64,000 nucleotides of DNA from Thalassorhabdomicrobium marinisediminis. GTDB lineage: Bacteria; Pseudomonadota; Alphaproteobacteria; Rhodobacterales; Rhodobacteraceae. The stretch spans positions 248,001 to 312,000 of the forward strand of contig NZ_QCYG01000001.1 of the NCBI RefSeq assembly GCF_003072065.1. The letters are read 5' to 3'. The notes under the pieces were generated by a model. It had not been told where the DNA came from. It saw only the letters and a list, made by a program, of their open reading frames with translations, and made no database searches. Of the stretch, positions 57,319 to 64,000 are shown one piece after another; the stretch's first letter is position 1, and the number at the start of each line of letters is the position of its first letter. A program made the position numbers and the translations under genes.

Positions 57319-58715
57319 CACAAGGCCTCCTGATTGGGAACGAAGGATTGGGCAGCGGCGCTTGCGGCGCGGGGCGCAAGGCCAAGGAAGATCAGCGCGG
57401 GGCCGGACAAGGCGGCGTCGGTCAACGTGGGTTCGAGTGCGCAAAGCGTCGTCGCGATCACCCGCTGATCGGCGCGTGAGGCGTTTTCGATCACTGTCAC
57501 CGGGGTCGCCGGATCGGCCCCGTGCATGAGCAGCCGACCTTGCACGAAACGCGCCGAGGTCTTGCCCATGTAGATCGCCGCCACCTGTCCCGGCTCGGCC
57601 AGCGCGCGCCAATCGTGTTCGGCATAGCCCTTGGTGTCGTGTCCGGTGATGAAGCGCACGGCGGAATTGCGTCCGCGTTTGGTGAGGCTTTGCCCGATGC
57701 CCGCCACGGCGGCCGAGGCGGATGTGATGCCGGGCACGATGGTGTAGGGCAGACCGGCCGCTTCGATGGCCTCGACTTCCTCGTCCAGACGGCCAAAGAC
57801 GGTGGGATCGCCGGATTTCAGGCGCACGACGTGATGCCCGCGCAGCCCATGTTCGACGATCAGCGCGTTGATATCTTCTTGCGCCATGGCCTTGCCGAAG
57901 CCCTGCTTTCCCGCGTCGATCAGGATTGCCTCGCGTCGGGCGAGCTCAAGGATCTCGGGGGTGACAAGGCGGTCGTGGATCACCACATCCGCCTGATCCA
58001 GCGCCTTGCGCGCCTTGAGCGTCAGCAAATCGGGATCGCCCGGGCCCGCGCCCACCAGATCCACGTGGCCGGGGCGGGCCTTGCGGGTCAGGTGGTCGTG
58101 CAGCAGATCGTCAAGGGCTGCTTCAACGGCACGTTCTCCGCCGCCAATCGCACGGGGGCCTGCGTTGAAATAATAGTCAGACCAGAACGTCCGCCGCGCG
58201 GCCCCGAAGGGCAGTTTCTCGGCCATGGTGCGGAAGCCCTTGCCGATCCGGGCGAGGGTGCCAAGCGAGGCGGGAAGACGTTCTTCCAAATCGGTCTTGA
58301 TCGCCCGGGCCAGCACCGGGGCCGCACCCTCGGTGCCGATGGCCACGGTGACCGGGTCGCGATCGACGATGGCGGGGGTGATGAACTGGCTGTCGTGAAG
58401 GTTGTCGACGATGTTAACCAGCGCCCCGTCCGTGCGGGCGAGGGCGGCGGTGCGGGCATCCTCGGTGTCATCCTCATCAGCCGCATAGAATAGCGCTGCG
58501 CCGACGGTATCACCGGCGCGGAGCGGGCGTTCGATCAGGGTAAGTCTTCTCTGTGCCGCCCAATCCCGGATCTCCGGCGCAGCGTCGGGGGCGAAAACCG
58601 TGACCACGGCTTCGGTCTTGAGGATCAGCCGCAACTTGGCGAGCGCGGCCTCTCCGCCACCGGAGAGCACGACCTTGCGGCCTTCGAGATTGAGGAAGAT
58701 AGGAAAGTGTTTCAT
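57318..58715 (-). CDS. cysG: Siroheme synthase CysG (fused dehydrogenase/ferrochelatase and uroporphyrinogen methyltransferase)
   Basis: A 465-residue bifunctional enzyme making the siroheme cofactor of CysI. The N-terminal half (about 1-210) oxidises precorrin-2 and inserts iron (FPIFLNLEGRKVVLSGGGEA; GAAPVLARAIKTDLEERLP). The C-terminal half (about 215-460) is the SAM-dependent methyltransferase, with VDLVGAGPGDPDLLTLKA, RLKSGDPTVFGRLDEE and YTIVPGITSASAAVAGIG. It is the first gene of the sulfate reduction operon, divergent from the Lrp-type regulator. Confidence 0.95.
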   Translation of the reverse strand: MKHFPIFLNLEGRKVVLSGGGEAALAKLRLILKTEAVVTVFAPDAAPEIRDWAAQRRLTLIERPLRAGDTVGAALFYAADEDDTEDARTAALARTDGALVNIVDNLHDSQFITPAIVDRDPVTVAIGTEGAAPVLARAIKTDLEERLPASLGTLARIGKGFRTMAEKLPFGAARRTFWSDYYFNAGPRAIGGGERAVEAALDDLLHDHLTRKARPGHVDLVGAGPGDPDLLTLKARKALDQADVVIHDRLVTPEILELARREAILIDAGKQGFGKAMAQEDINALIVEHGLRGHHVVRLKSGDPTVFGRLDEEVEAIEAAGLPYTIVPGITSASAAVAGIGQSLTKRGRNSAVRFITGHDTKGYAEHDWRALAEPGQVAAIYMGKTSARFVQGRLLMHGADPATPVTVIENASRADQRVIATTLCALEPTLTDAALSGPALIFLGLAPRAASAAAQSFVPNQEAL

Positions 58716-58849
58716 CGGTCAGACCCCTTGCTTGGGGTAGAGATAGAATATTTTCCCGAAAGATGCGCCCCCTTGCGGGTTGAAAGGGAAGATCGTTCGC
58801 AATATTGAGGGGATCAGTCAGCATGTTTCCCAAAAAGGGTGAAAACCAG

Positions 58850-59311
58850 ATGAGCGTTCGGATCGATGAATTGGACCGGAAAATCCTTTCGGTGTTGCAG
58901 GCGGATGCGAGCCGCAGTCTGGACGATATCGCGCGCGAGGTGGGCTCGTCCAAGACGCCGGTGTGGAACCGGATTCGCAAGATGAAAGAGGCTGGCGTGA
59001 TCGGCCAGCAGACGGTCGTGCTGGACGCGGAAGCACTGGGGTTCGAGGCCTGTTTCTTCGTGCTGATCCGCACGTCGGAGCATGAAGCCAGCTGGCAGGC
59101 GAAGTTCCTCAAGGCCTTGCAGGACCGTCCGGAAGTGCAGGAAGCGCACCGGCTGGCGGGGGATATCGACTATATCCTCAAGGTGCGGGTGCAGAACGCG
59201 CGGGCCTATGACGTGTTCTATCAGGCGCTGATTTCCGAGGTGCGGGTGTTCAACGTGACCGCGCTTTTGAGCATGGAAGAGCTGAAATCGACGATGGCGC
59301 TGCCGCTTTGA
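58850..59311 (+). CDS. Lrp/AsnC family transcriptional regulator
   Basis: A 153-residue regulator with an N-terminal winged helix (RIDELDRKILSVLQADASRS, then SSKTPVWNRIRKMKEAGVI, about 23-41) and a C-terminal RAM domain (about 65-145). It is divergent from cysG, across a 134-bp gap that holds AT-rich blocks (GAATATT, GCAATATTG), so it probably regulates the sulfate assimilation operon and itself. The ATG at 58850 has AAGGGTG 8 nt upstream; an in-frame ATG at 58823 is the alternative. The effector is unknown. Confidence 0.9.
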   Translation: MSVRIDELDRKILSVLQADASRSLDDIAREVGSSKTPVWNRIRKMKEAGVIGQQTVVLDAEALGFEACFFVLIRTSEHEASWQAKFLKALQDRPEVQEAHRLAGDIDYILKVRVQNARAYDVFYQALISEVRVFNVTALLSMEELKSTMALPL

Positions 59312-59312
59312 C

Positions 59313-59957
59313 CTAGCCCAGCACGCGGGCGACCTCGCGCAGGATTTTTTCGCGGATCGCGCGGGGATAGTCCCGGTGACGACGCGCGGTGATGACGAAC
59401 CCGTCGCGGGTGATCACATGACGGCGGTAGAAGGTGGTGATCGCGAGCCCCATGCTCTCAATGGCGATGGCATTGATGGTGACGCCGCTTTGTTCGGCCC
59501 GGCGCGCGGCGGCGCGCGTGTCGCGCCCTGCATTCGGCGTGCCGTCGCCAGAGATGTCGATGACGCGGCGGGCGCAGGCGGGGGCGGTCGCAAATTGCGC
59601 CAACGCGAACAGGATCGCGTCCCCCGGTGCGGTGTCGCTTTGTACAAAGGCACGCGGCATCAGCCGGGCCTGTGCGGCGAAATCCTGCACATCGGCACGG
59701 GTGCGGACCTTGTGCCAGGGGATTGTGAGGGCCTGCCGATCCACTCCGGACCATTGCATCACAGCGAGGGCGACGCGGCCTTCGATCAGGGCCTCGGCCA
59801 CCTCATCATCGAGCACTGCGTCGGCCATGCCGTCGGTTTGCAGCGCATATTCCGCAGCGTCGATGGAGTTCGACACGTCGATGGTCAGCAACAGCGCGGT
59901 GTCGCAGGCCGCAGCCGGGGCGGCAGCAAGGCCGAGTGCGAGGCAGAAACCTTTCAT
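59313..59957 (-). CDS. DUF1194 family secreted VWA-like protein
   Basis: A 214-residue protein with a signal peptide (MKGFCLALGLAAAPAAA, cleavage near residue 17) and a von Willebrand A-type fold. The MIDAS-like motif is DVSNSID (about 27-33), followed by VALAVMQWSG and VIDISGDGTPNAGRDTRAAA (about 137-156). DUF1194 proteins are common in Rhodobacterales and have no established role. It converges on the Lrp gene with 1 nt between. Confidence 0.88.
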   Translation of the reverse strand: MKGFCLALGLAAAPAAACDTALLLTIDVSNSIDAAEYALQTDGMADAVLDDEVAEALIEGRVALAVMQWSGVDRQALTIPWHKVRTRADVQDFAAQARLMPRAFVQSDTAPGDAILFALAQFATAPACARRVIDISGDGTPNAGRDTRAAARRAEQSGVTINAIAIESMGLAITTFYRRHVITRDGFVITARRHRDYPRAIREKILREVARVLG

Positions 59958-60065
59958 GACCGCAGTCTGCGCGAGGATCGCCGCGCGCGCAAAACAAACC
60001 GACGCGGCCAGCGCTGTTCATAGGCGACATGATCCGGTAGCCGTGGCCAAGTCATAAAATGTGTG

Positions 60066-60384
60066 GGGGGGAAGTGCAGGTTTCTGTTGCCAGGTACCTG
60101 CGAACCCCGCCTTGAGCTGCTAGGCCCAAGGGCTTAAGATTTAGGTGTTACGCACAGCTTACGCTGCGAGTGCGACCTGAGCATTGTTGTCATTTGCAAC
60201 TAGCTTATATGTACCGATAACGGTGGTAACTCACCGAAACAAAGCTAACCCCTTTAGACGTTCGTCGATCCTATTTCGGCCCCATGGTCGCCAAATGAGC
60301 GATGTTTGGTGGAGCCGCCGGGTACCGCCCCCGGGTCCGATCCGCTTATTACGAGCGCGTTTATGTTCATAGTCCCGAAGGACA
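60066..60384 (-). ncRNA. ssrA: Transfer-messenger RNA (tmRNA), circularly permuted two-piece form
   Basis: On the minus strand the acceptor piece comes first and ends GGCGGCTCCACCA at 60307, including an encoded CCA. An intervening stretch follows, and the coding piece begins GGGGCCGAAATAGGATCGAC at 60283. GGGGCCG pairs with CGGCTCC over 7 bp (one G-U) to make the acceptor stem. A tag frame at 60197-60159 reads ANDNNAQVALAA then TAA, a typical alphaproteobacterial proteolysis tag. This order, acceptor before coding piece, is the permuted gene known in Alphaproteobacteria. The outer ends are approximate. tmRNA with SmpB rescues stalled ribosomes. Confidence 0.93.
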
Positions 60385-60389
60385 GGTCT

Positions 60390-60417
60390 AATATAGGGGG
60401 CGGTGCGCGCTTTGCAA
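60390..60417 (-). promoter_or_regulatory. Probable sigma-70 promoter of ssrA
   Basis: On the minus strand TTGCAA (60417-60412), 16 nt, TATATT (60395-60390). The transcript would begin near 60383 and open with a GTCC-TTCG-GGAC hairpin. Confidence 0.6.
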
Positions 60418-60468
60418 CTGGGGGAATAGGTATTTTTGAACCAGAGAAGCGGGCGGGGGTGCGGACCC

Positions 60469-60822
60469 TTAAAACGTGTTGTTGTATAGGATGAGCCAGG
60501 CGGCGGGGGGCCATTCAAGGGCCAGATAGAGCAGCGCTTTTTTCATGGGCGGGCTGTCGAAAAGCAGCGACAGCAAGCGACCCGCGCCGGCGCCCGCATA
60601 GGCCACGCCGAGCATGAAATAGGCGTAAGGCTCTCCGGTAAAAAGGCAAAAGGCGCCCAGGGCCACAAACAGGCCCCCCGACCCGGCGCGCAGTTCCGAC
60701 AGGCCCATGGTGCTGTCGGTGGGGGCCAGATCAAGTGCGCTGGCGGCGTAGCGGGGGGCCAGAAAAGCGATGCCGCCGAAGATGATGGTCAGAAGGGCGA
60801 GGGCTGCGTTTATGAGGTCCAT
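60469..60822 (-). CDS. DUF4345-type small membrane protein
   Basis: A 117-residue protein with four hydrophobic segments: ALALLTIIFGGIAFLAP, GSGGLFVALGAFCLFTG, YFMLGVAYAGAGAGRLLSLL and ALEWPPAAWLILY. The charged SELRAGSGGLF motif fits DUF4345. AAAGGACATCCC precedes the ATG. The function is unknown. It is divergent from acuI and ends just before the ssrA promoter. Confidence 0.78.
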   Translation of the reverse strand: MDLINAALALLTIIFGGIAFLAPRYAASALDLAPTDSTMGLSELRAGSGGLFVALGAFCLFTGEPYAYFMLGVAYAGAGAGRLLSLLFDSPPMKKALLYLALEWPPAAWLILYNNTF

Positions 60823-61009
60823 GGGATGTCCTTTTTGGCTCTGGACTTGATACGCGGGATCGGACGGATCGGTTTCAAGATTGTGTGACGGGGAACCGTT
60901 AAGGCCGGGACCGGGATACAGAAAGCGTTTGCGACAGAGGGCCGATGGCGTTTCACTGGCGCTCAAAGCGGCGCGCGCCAGCGCCGGACCACAGGAAAGG
61001 ACTGCCCCC

Positions 61010-61993
61010 ATGTTTGATGCATTGATCGTTGAGAAGACCGCAGAGGGCGAGACCCGCGCGGGCGTGCAGCAGATCGATCTGGACCGCCTGCCGGACGGAG
61101 AGGTCACGGTCGCCGTCGAGTATTCCACGTTGAACTACAAGGACGGGCTGTGTCTGGGGTCGGGCGGCGGGCTGGTGCGCAGCTATCCGCATATTCCGGG
61201 CATCGATTTTGCCGGAACGGTCGAGGCGTCAGAGGATGATCGCTATGCGCCCGGCGACAAGGTGGTGCTGACCGGATGGCGCGTGGGCGAGGCCCACTGG
61301 GGCGGCTATGCGCAAAAGGCGCGGGTGCGGGCGGATTGGCTGGTGCCCTTGCCCGACGGGCTGGACACGCGGCAGGCCATGGCCGTGGGCACCGCCGGGT
61401 TCACCGCCATGCTGGCGGTCATGGCGCTGGAGGATCATGGCATCAAGGCGGGGCCGGTGCTGGTCACGGGGGCGTCGGGCGGTGTCGGCTCGGTGGCGAC
61501 CGCGCTGTTGGCGCAGTTCGGCCATGAGGTGGCGGCGGTGACCGGGCGGCCCGAAGCGGCCGAGTATCTGCGCGAGCTGGGCGCCACGCAGATCGTGCCC
61601 CGCGCTGATCTGAGCGAGACCACCAAGCGTCCCCTTGAGGGCGAGACATGGGCAGGCTGCATCGATGCGGTGGGCGGTGCGATGCTCGCCCGCGTGCTGG
61701 GGCAGATGAAATATGGCGCGAGCGTTGCCGCCGTGGGGCTTGCGGGCGGGGCCGCTTTGCCGGCCTCGGTCATCCCGTTCCTGCTCAGGGGCGTGAACCT
61801 GTTGGGCATCGACAGCGTGATGCAACCCTATGACAACCGCGTCCGCGCGTGGGAGCGGATCGCCAAGGACCTGCCGATGGAAAAGCTCGAAGCGATGGTG
61901 CAGCCCGCGACGTTGGCCGATCTGCCGAAGTTGGGCCGCGAGATTCTGGAGGGCCGGGTGCAGGGGCGCGTTGTGGTCGATGTGCAAGGCTGA
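61010..61993 (+). CDS. acuI: Acrylyl-CoA reductase (NADPH) AcuI
   Basis: A 327-residue zinc-free medium-chain reductase of the YhdH/AcuI type, which reduces acrylyl-CoA to propionyl-CoA, the detoxifying step in DMSP and 3-hydroxypropionate metabolism. Motifs are EYSTLNYKDGLCL (about 39-51), IPGIDFAGTVE and the NADP site VLVTGASGGVGSVATALLAQ (about 148-167). GINLLGIDS-like GVNLLGIDSVMQP is characteristic. The start at 61010 follows AGGAAAGG. DMSP lyase or demethylase genes are not adjacent. Confidence 0.92.
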   Translation: MFDALIVEKTAEGETRAGVQQIDLDRLPDGEVTVAVEYSTLNYKDGLCLGSGGGLVRSYPHIPGIDFAGTVEASEDDRYAPGDKVVLTGWRVGEAHWGGYAQKARVRADWLVPLPDGLDTRQAMAVGTAGFTAMLAVMALEDHGIKAGPVLVTGASGGVGSVATALLAQFGHEVAAVTGRPEAAEYLRELGATQIVPRADLSETTKRPLEGETWAGCIDAVGGAMLARVLGQMKYGASVAAVGLAGGAALPASVIPFLLRGVNLLGIDSVMQPYDNRVRAWERIAKDLPMEKLEAMVQPATLADLPKLGREILEGRVQGRVVVDVQG

Positions 61994-62024
61994 GCCGCCG
62001 TTTTGTGGTGGGAGCGCGGCGTTC

Positions 62025-62046
62025 GAGTTTATTTGGTCAGATGAAG
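62025..62046 (+). repeat. 22-bp dispersed repeat, copy D
   Basis: GAGTTTATTTGG then TCAGATGAAG, followed by GGG, 31 nt after the acuI stop and on the same strand. Confidence 0.8.
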
Positions 62047-62117
62047 GGGTCGTCGGGCGCCCTTGGCCTCTGCGGGCGGCGCCCTAGCTTGCAGGTGATC
62101 GAAAAGGGGGGCGCTTC

Positions 62118-63527
62118 ATGGCACCAGTGATCTATTGGGTTCGGCGCGATCTGCGGCTTGCCGACAATGCGGCCTTGCTGGATGCGGTGGGGCGTGGCGT
62201 GCCGGTCATACCAGTCTTTATTCTTGATGAGGTGGTCGAAGGGCAGGGTGCCGCGCCCGTGTTCCGGTTGGGTCGGGGCGTCGCGGCCTTCGCCGAAACT
62301 CTGAAAGGTCTCGGGTCGCGGTTGATCCTGCGGCGGGGGCGCGCGTTGGAGGTGCTGCGCGCCCTGGTGGCCGAGACGGGTGCGGGCGCTGTCGTCTGGA
62401 ACCGGCTTTACGATCCGGCGTCGAAGGCCCGGGACAGCGCGGTGAAAGCGGCGCTGAGCGACGACGGCATCGCGGTGCAGTCTTTTGCGGGACATTTGAT
62501 GTTCGAGCCTTGGACGGTGGAGACAAAAACCGGCGGGTATTACAAGGTCTTCACCCCGTTCTGGAAAACCGTGCGCGGCCGGGATGTGGCGCTGCCGCTG
62601 GCCGCGCCCTCCGCATTGCCCGCGCCGCAGGATTGGCCGGAGTCGGACCGTCTGGCCGATTGGGCGCTGGATGCGCCGATGCGGCGGGGGGCCGAGGTGG
62701 TGGCGCGGCACATGGTCGTGGGCGAGGCCGCGGCGCAGGACCGGCTGGCGGAGTTCATCGAGACCCGGGTGGACGATTATGACAGCGCGCGCGACCGGCC
62801 GGGGGTTGAGGGCACTTCGGGGCTGTCGGAAAACCTCACCTACGGAGAGATCAGCCCCGCCGTCTGCTGGCATGCGGGTCAGCGGGCCATGGCGCAGGGG
62901 CGCAAGGGGGCCGAGACCTTCTGCAAGGAACTGGCCTGGCGCGAGTTTGCCTATCATCTGACGCATCACACGCCGCGCATCGTGGACCGGAACTGGAAAG
63001 AGGCCTGGGACGCTTTCCCGTGGCGCACGGAAGAGACCGACGCCGTGCGTCGTTGGAAACAGGGCCGCACCGGAGAGCCTTTCGTCGATGCCGCCATGCG
63101 CGAGATGTATGTGACCGGCACGATGCACAACCGCGGCCGGATGATCGTTGCGTCCTACCTGACCAAACACCTTATGACCCATTGGCGGATCGGGCAGGCC
63201 TGGTTCGAGGCCTGTCTGATCGACTGGGACCCGGCGAACAACGCCATGGGCTGGCAATGGGCGGCGGGGTCGGGGCCTGATGCCTCGCCTTTCTTCCGCA
63301 TTTTCAATCCCGAAACCCAGCTGGCGAAATTCGACCCCAAGGGGCGGTATCGCAGGATGTGGATCGCCGAAGGACAGGACGACCCGCCGAAGACGGCCCT
63401 GAGCTACTTCGACGCGATCCCGGAGCATTGGGCCCTGTCGCCTGCGGACAGCTATCCCGATCGGATCGTGGATCTGGCCGAAGGGCGGCAGCGCGCGCTG
63501 GCGGCCTACAAGAACCGCGATTTCTAA
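62118..63527 (+). CDS. phr: Deoxyribodipyrimidine photolyase (class I, CPD-type)
   Basis: Light-driven repair of cyclobutane pyrimidine dimers. The 469-residue protein begins with the antenna domain (VIYWVRRDLRLADNAALLDA). The FAD-binding helical domain (about 200-465) has FCKELAWREFAYHLTHHTPR, VDAAMREMYVTGTMHNRGRM, YLTKHLMTHWRIGQAWFEAC and DWDPANNAMGWQWAAGSGPD, the usual FAD and tryptophan-relay region. It lies downstream of acuI, separated by copy D of the repeat. Confidence 0.95.
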   Translation: MAPVIYWVRRDLRLADNAALLDAVGRGVPVIPVFILDEVVEGQGAAPVFRLGRGVAAFAETLKGLGSRLILRRGRALEVLRALVAETGAGAVVWNRLYDPASKARDSAVKAALSDDGIAVQSFAGHLMFEPWTVETKTGGYYKVFTPFWKTVRGRDVALPLAAPSALPAPQDWPESDRLADWALDAPMRRGAEVVARHMVVGEAAAQDRLAEFIETRVDDYDSARDRPGVEGTSGLSENLTYGEISPAVCWHAGQRAMAQGRKGAETFCKELAWREFAYHLTHHTPRIVDRNWKEAWDAFPWRTEETDAVRRWKQGRTGEPFVDAAMREMYVTGTMHNRGRMIVASYLTKHLMTHWRIGQAWFEACLIDWDPANNAMGWQWAAGSGPDASPFFRIFNPETQLAKFDPKGRYRRMWIAEGQDDPPKTALSYFDAIPEHWALSPADSYPDRIVDLAEGRQRALAAYKNRDF

Positions 63528-63644
63528 CGCCCTCAGACCTTTCGGCATTTTGCGATTTTCCGGTTTGGTGTCATAGTATTCTTCGTGAAACCAAATCGCC
63601 GGGCCGCTCGTATCAACTGCAGACAGGACCAACTGGGAAGACCG

Positions 63645-64000
63645 ATGATTTTGACCTCGACCGACGGGCAAGACAACCTGCCCCGCTATTTTGCCACCGT
63701 GTTCGACATGATGGCGCATCTGCCGCGCGGGCGGGTGGACTTTGTCTTGCCGGACGGGCGGCGGTTCAGGGCGGAGGCGGAGGCGCCGGGGCATGTGGCG
63801 GAAATCGTCATTCACGACAGCGACCTTTTCGCGCGGCTGATCCGTGAGGGGGATCTGGGCTTTTCCGAGGCCTACATGGATGGCTGGTGGGCGACGCCGG
63901 ATCTGATGGCCTTCATGGATCTGGTCAGCGACGACGCCGAGGCGATCTATGACGGCTTTCCCGGCCAAGGGCTGTTGCGCGCTTATGAAAAGCTGCGCTT
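63645..64000 (+). CDS. Cyclopropane-fatty-acyl-phospholipid synthase family methyltransferase, 3'-truncated by the window edge
   Basis: The first 118 residues of a SAM-dependent methyltransferase of the CFA synthase family. The visible part is the N-terminal lipid-binding domain (RYFATVFDMMAHLPRGRVDF; VIHDSDLFARLIREGDLGFS; EAYMDGWWATPDLMAFMDL). The pattern DLGFSEAYMDGWW is diagnostic. The catalytic domain lies beyond base 64000. GGGAAG precedes the ATG. It is 117 nt after phr. Confidence 0.85.
   Translation, partial: MILTSTDGQDNLPRYFATVFDMMAHLPRGRVDFVLPDGRRFRAEAEAPGHVAEIVIHDSDLFARLIREGDLGFSEAYMDGWWATPDLMAFMDLVSDDAEAIYDGFPGQGLLRAYEKLR

Noticed and set aside
60231-60518. Small open frames in the region before the DUF4345 gene
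   Set aside because: They lie over the tmRNA acceptor and coding pieces and its promoter, which explain the sequence better.
1-64000. CRISPR arrays, insertion sequences, tRNA and rRNA genes
   Set aside because: No regularly spaced repeats, transposase motifs, tRNA cloverleaf or rRNA sequence was recognised on reading both strands by eye; a dedicated search could still find a missed tRNA.

Overview
The window is high-GC alphaproteobacterial DNA, most likely from a marine member of the Rhodobacterales (Roseobacter group). The evidence is gene content and regulatory signals: a circularly permuted tmRNA, a NepR-EcfG-PhyR general stress response module, heterotetrameric sarcosine oxidase genes (soxBDAG), a periplasmic PaoABC-type molybdenum hydroxylase, an AcuI-type acrylyl-CoA reductase, a stand-alone homologue of the gene transfer agent head-spike base protein, and a GTTC-N7-GTTC LexA box of the Rhodobacter type. 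No insertion sequence, CRISPR array, tRNA or rRNA was seen.

Layout. 1-1732: end of a histidine-utilisation cluster (hutF, hutC). 1755-5345: sugar transferase, spike base protein, Na/Pi symporter, ExoD. 5463-10921: divergent stress genes (an epimerase-SPW-VKOR fusion; an SDR with a GH15 glycosidase). 11006-14687: molybdenum hydroxylase operon. 15028-19838: dusA, a TauE-type exporter, a PhyH-type dioxygenase, DUF1289, ruvX, ccmI. 20007-25992: sox genes interrupted by two small membrane-protein genes. 26063-28863: two glycosyltransferases. 29102-33091: sodB, LOG-family gene, a LysM protein, xdhC. 33150-44577: a stress-response island with the general stress response regulators and many small membrane or envelope stress genes. 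44793-47506: a DNA-repair pair (radical SAM protein and UdgX) under an apparent LexA box. 47542-53140: FAD protein, OmpA protein, infC, Ala/Glu-rich protein. 53213-59311: assimilatory sulfate reduction operon with an Lrp-type regulator. 59313-64000: DUF1194 protein, tmRNA, DUF4345 protein, acuI, photolyase, and the start of a cyclopropane fatty acid synthase-type gene.

How it works together. The strongest theme is the general stress response. NepR, EcfG and PhyR are encoded together and flanked by two HWE/HisKA_2-type kinases. I found by eye about twelve promoter-positioned matches to the EcfG motif (GGAAC, 16-17 nt, CGTT or a close variant) spread over 40 kb. They sit upstream of phyR, the divergent epimerase/SDR pair, OmpA, YihY, DUF883, DUF1328, a YtxH/DUF3618 operon and two small single-pass membrane proteins with acidic tails. 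One of these small genes sits inside the sox locus as a self-contained promoter-gene-terminator cassette.

Other notable signals are an apparently leaderless, LexA-controlled repair operon; an infC gene whose best start is AUA; a 22-bp dispersed repeat found four times, always just after a stop codon on the coding strand; and a strong Shine-Dalgarno followed by a two-codon ORF ahead of the Na/Pi symporter gene.
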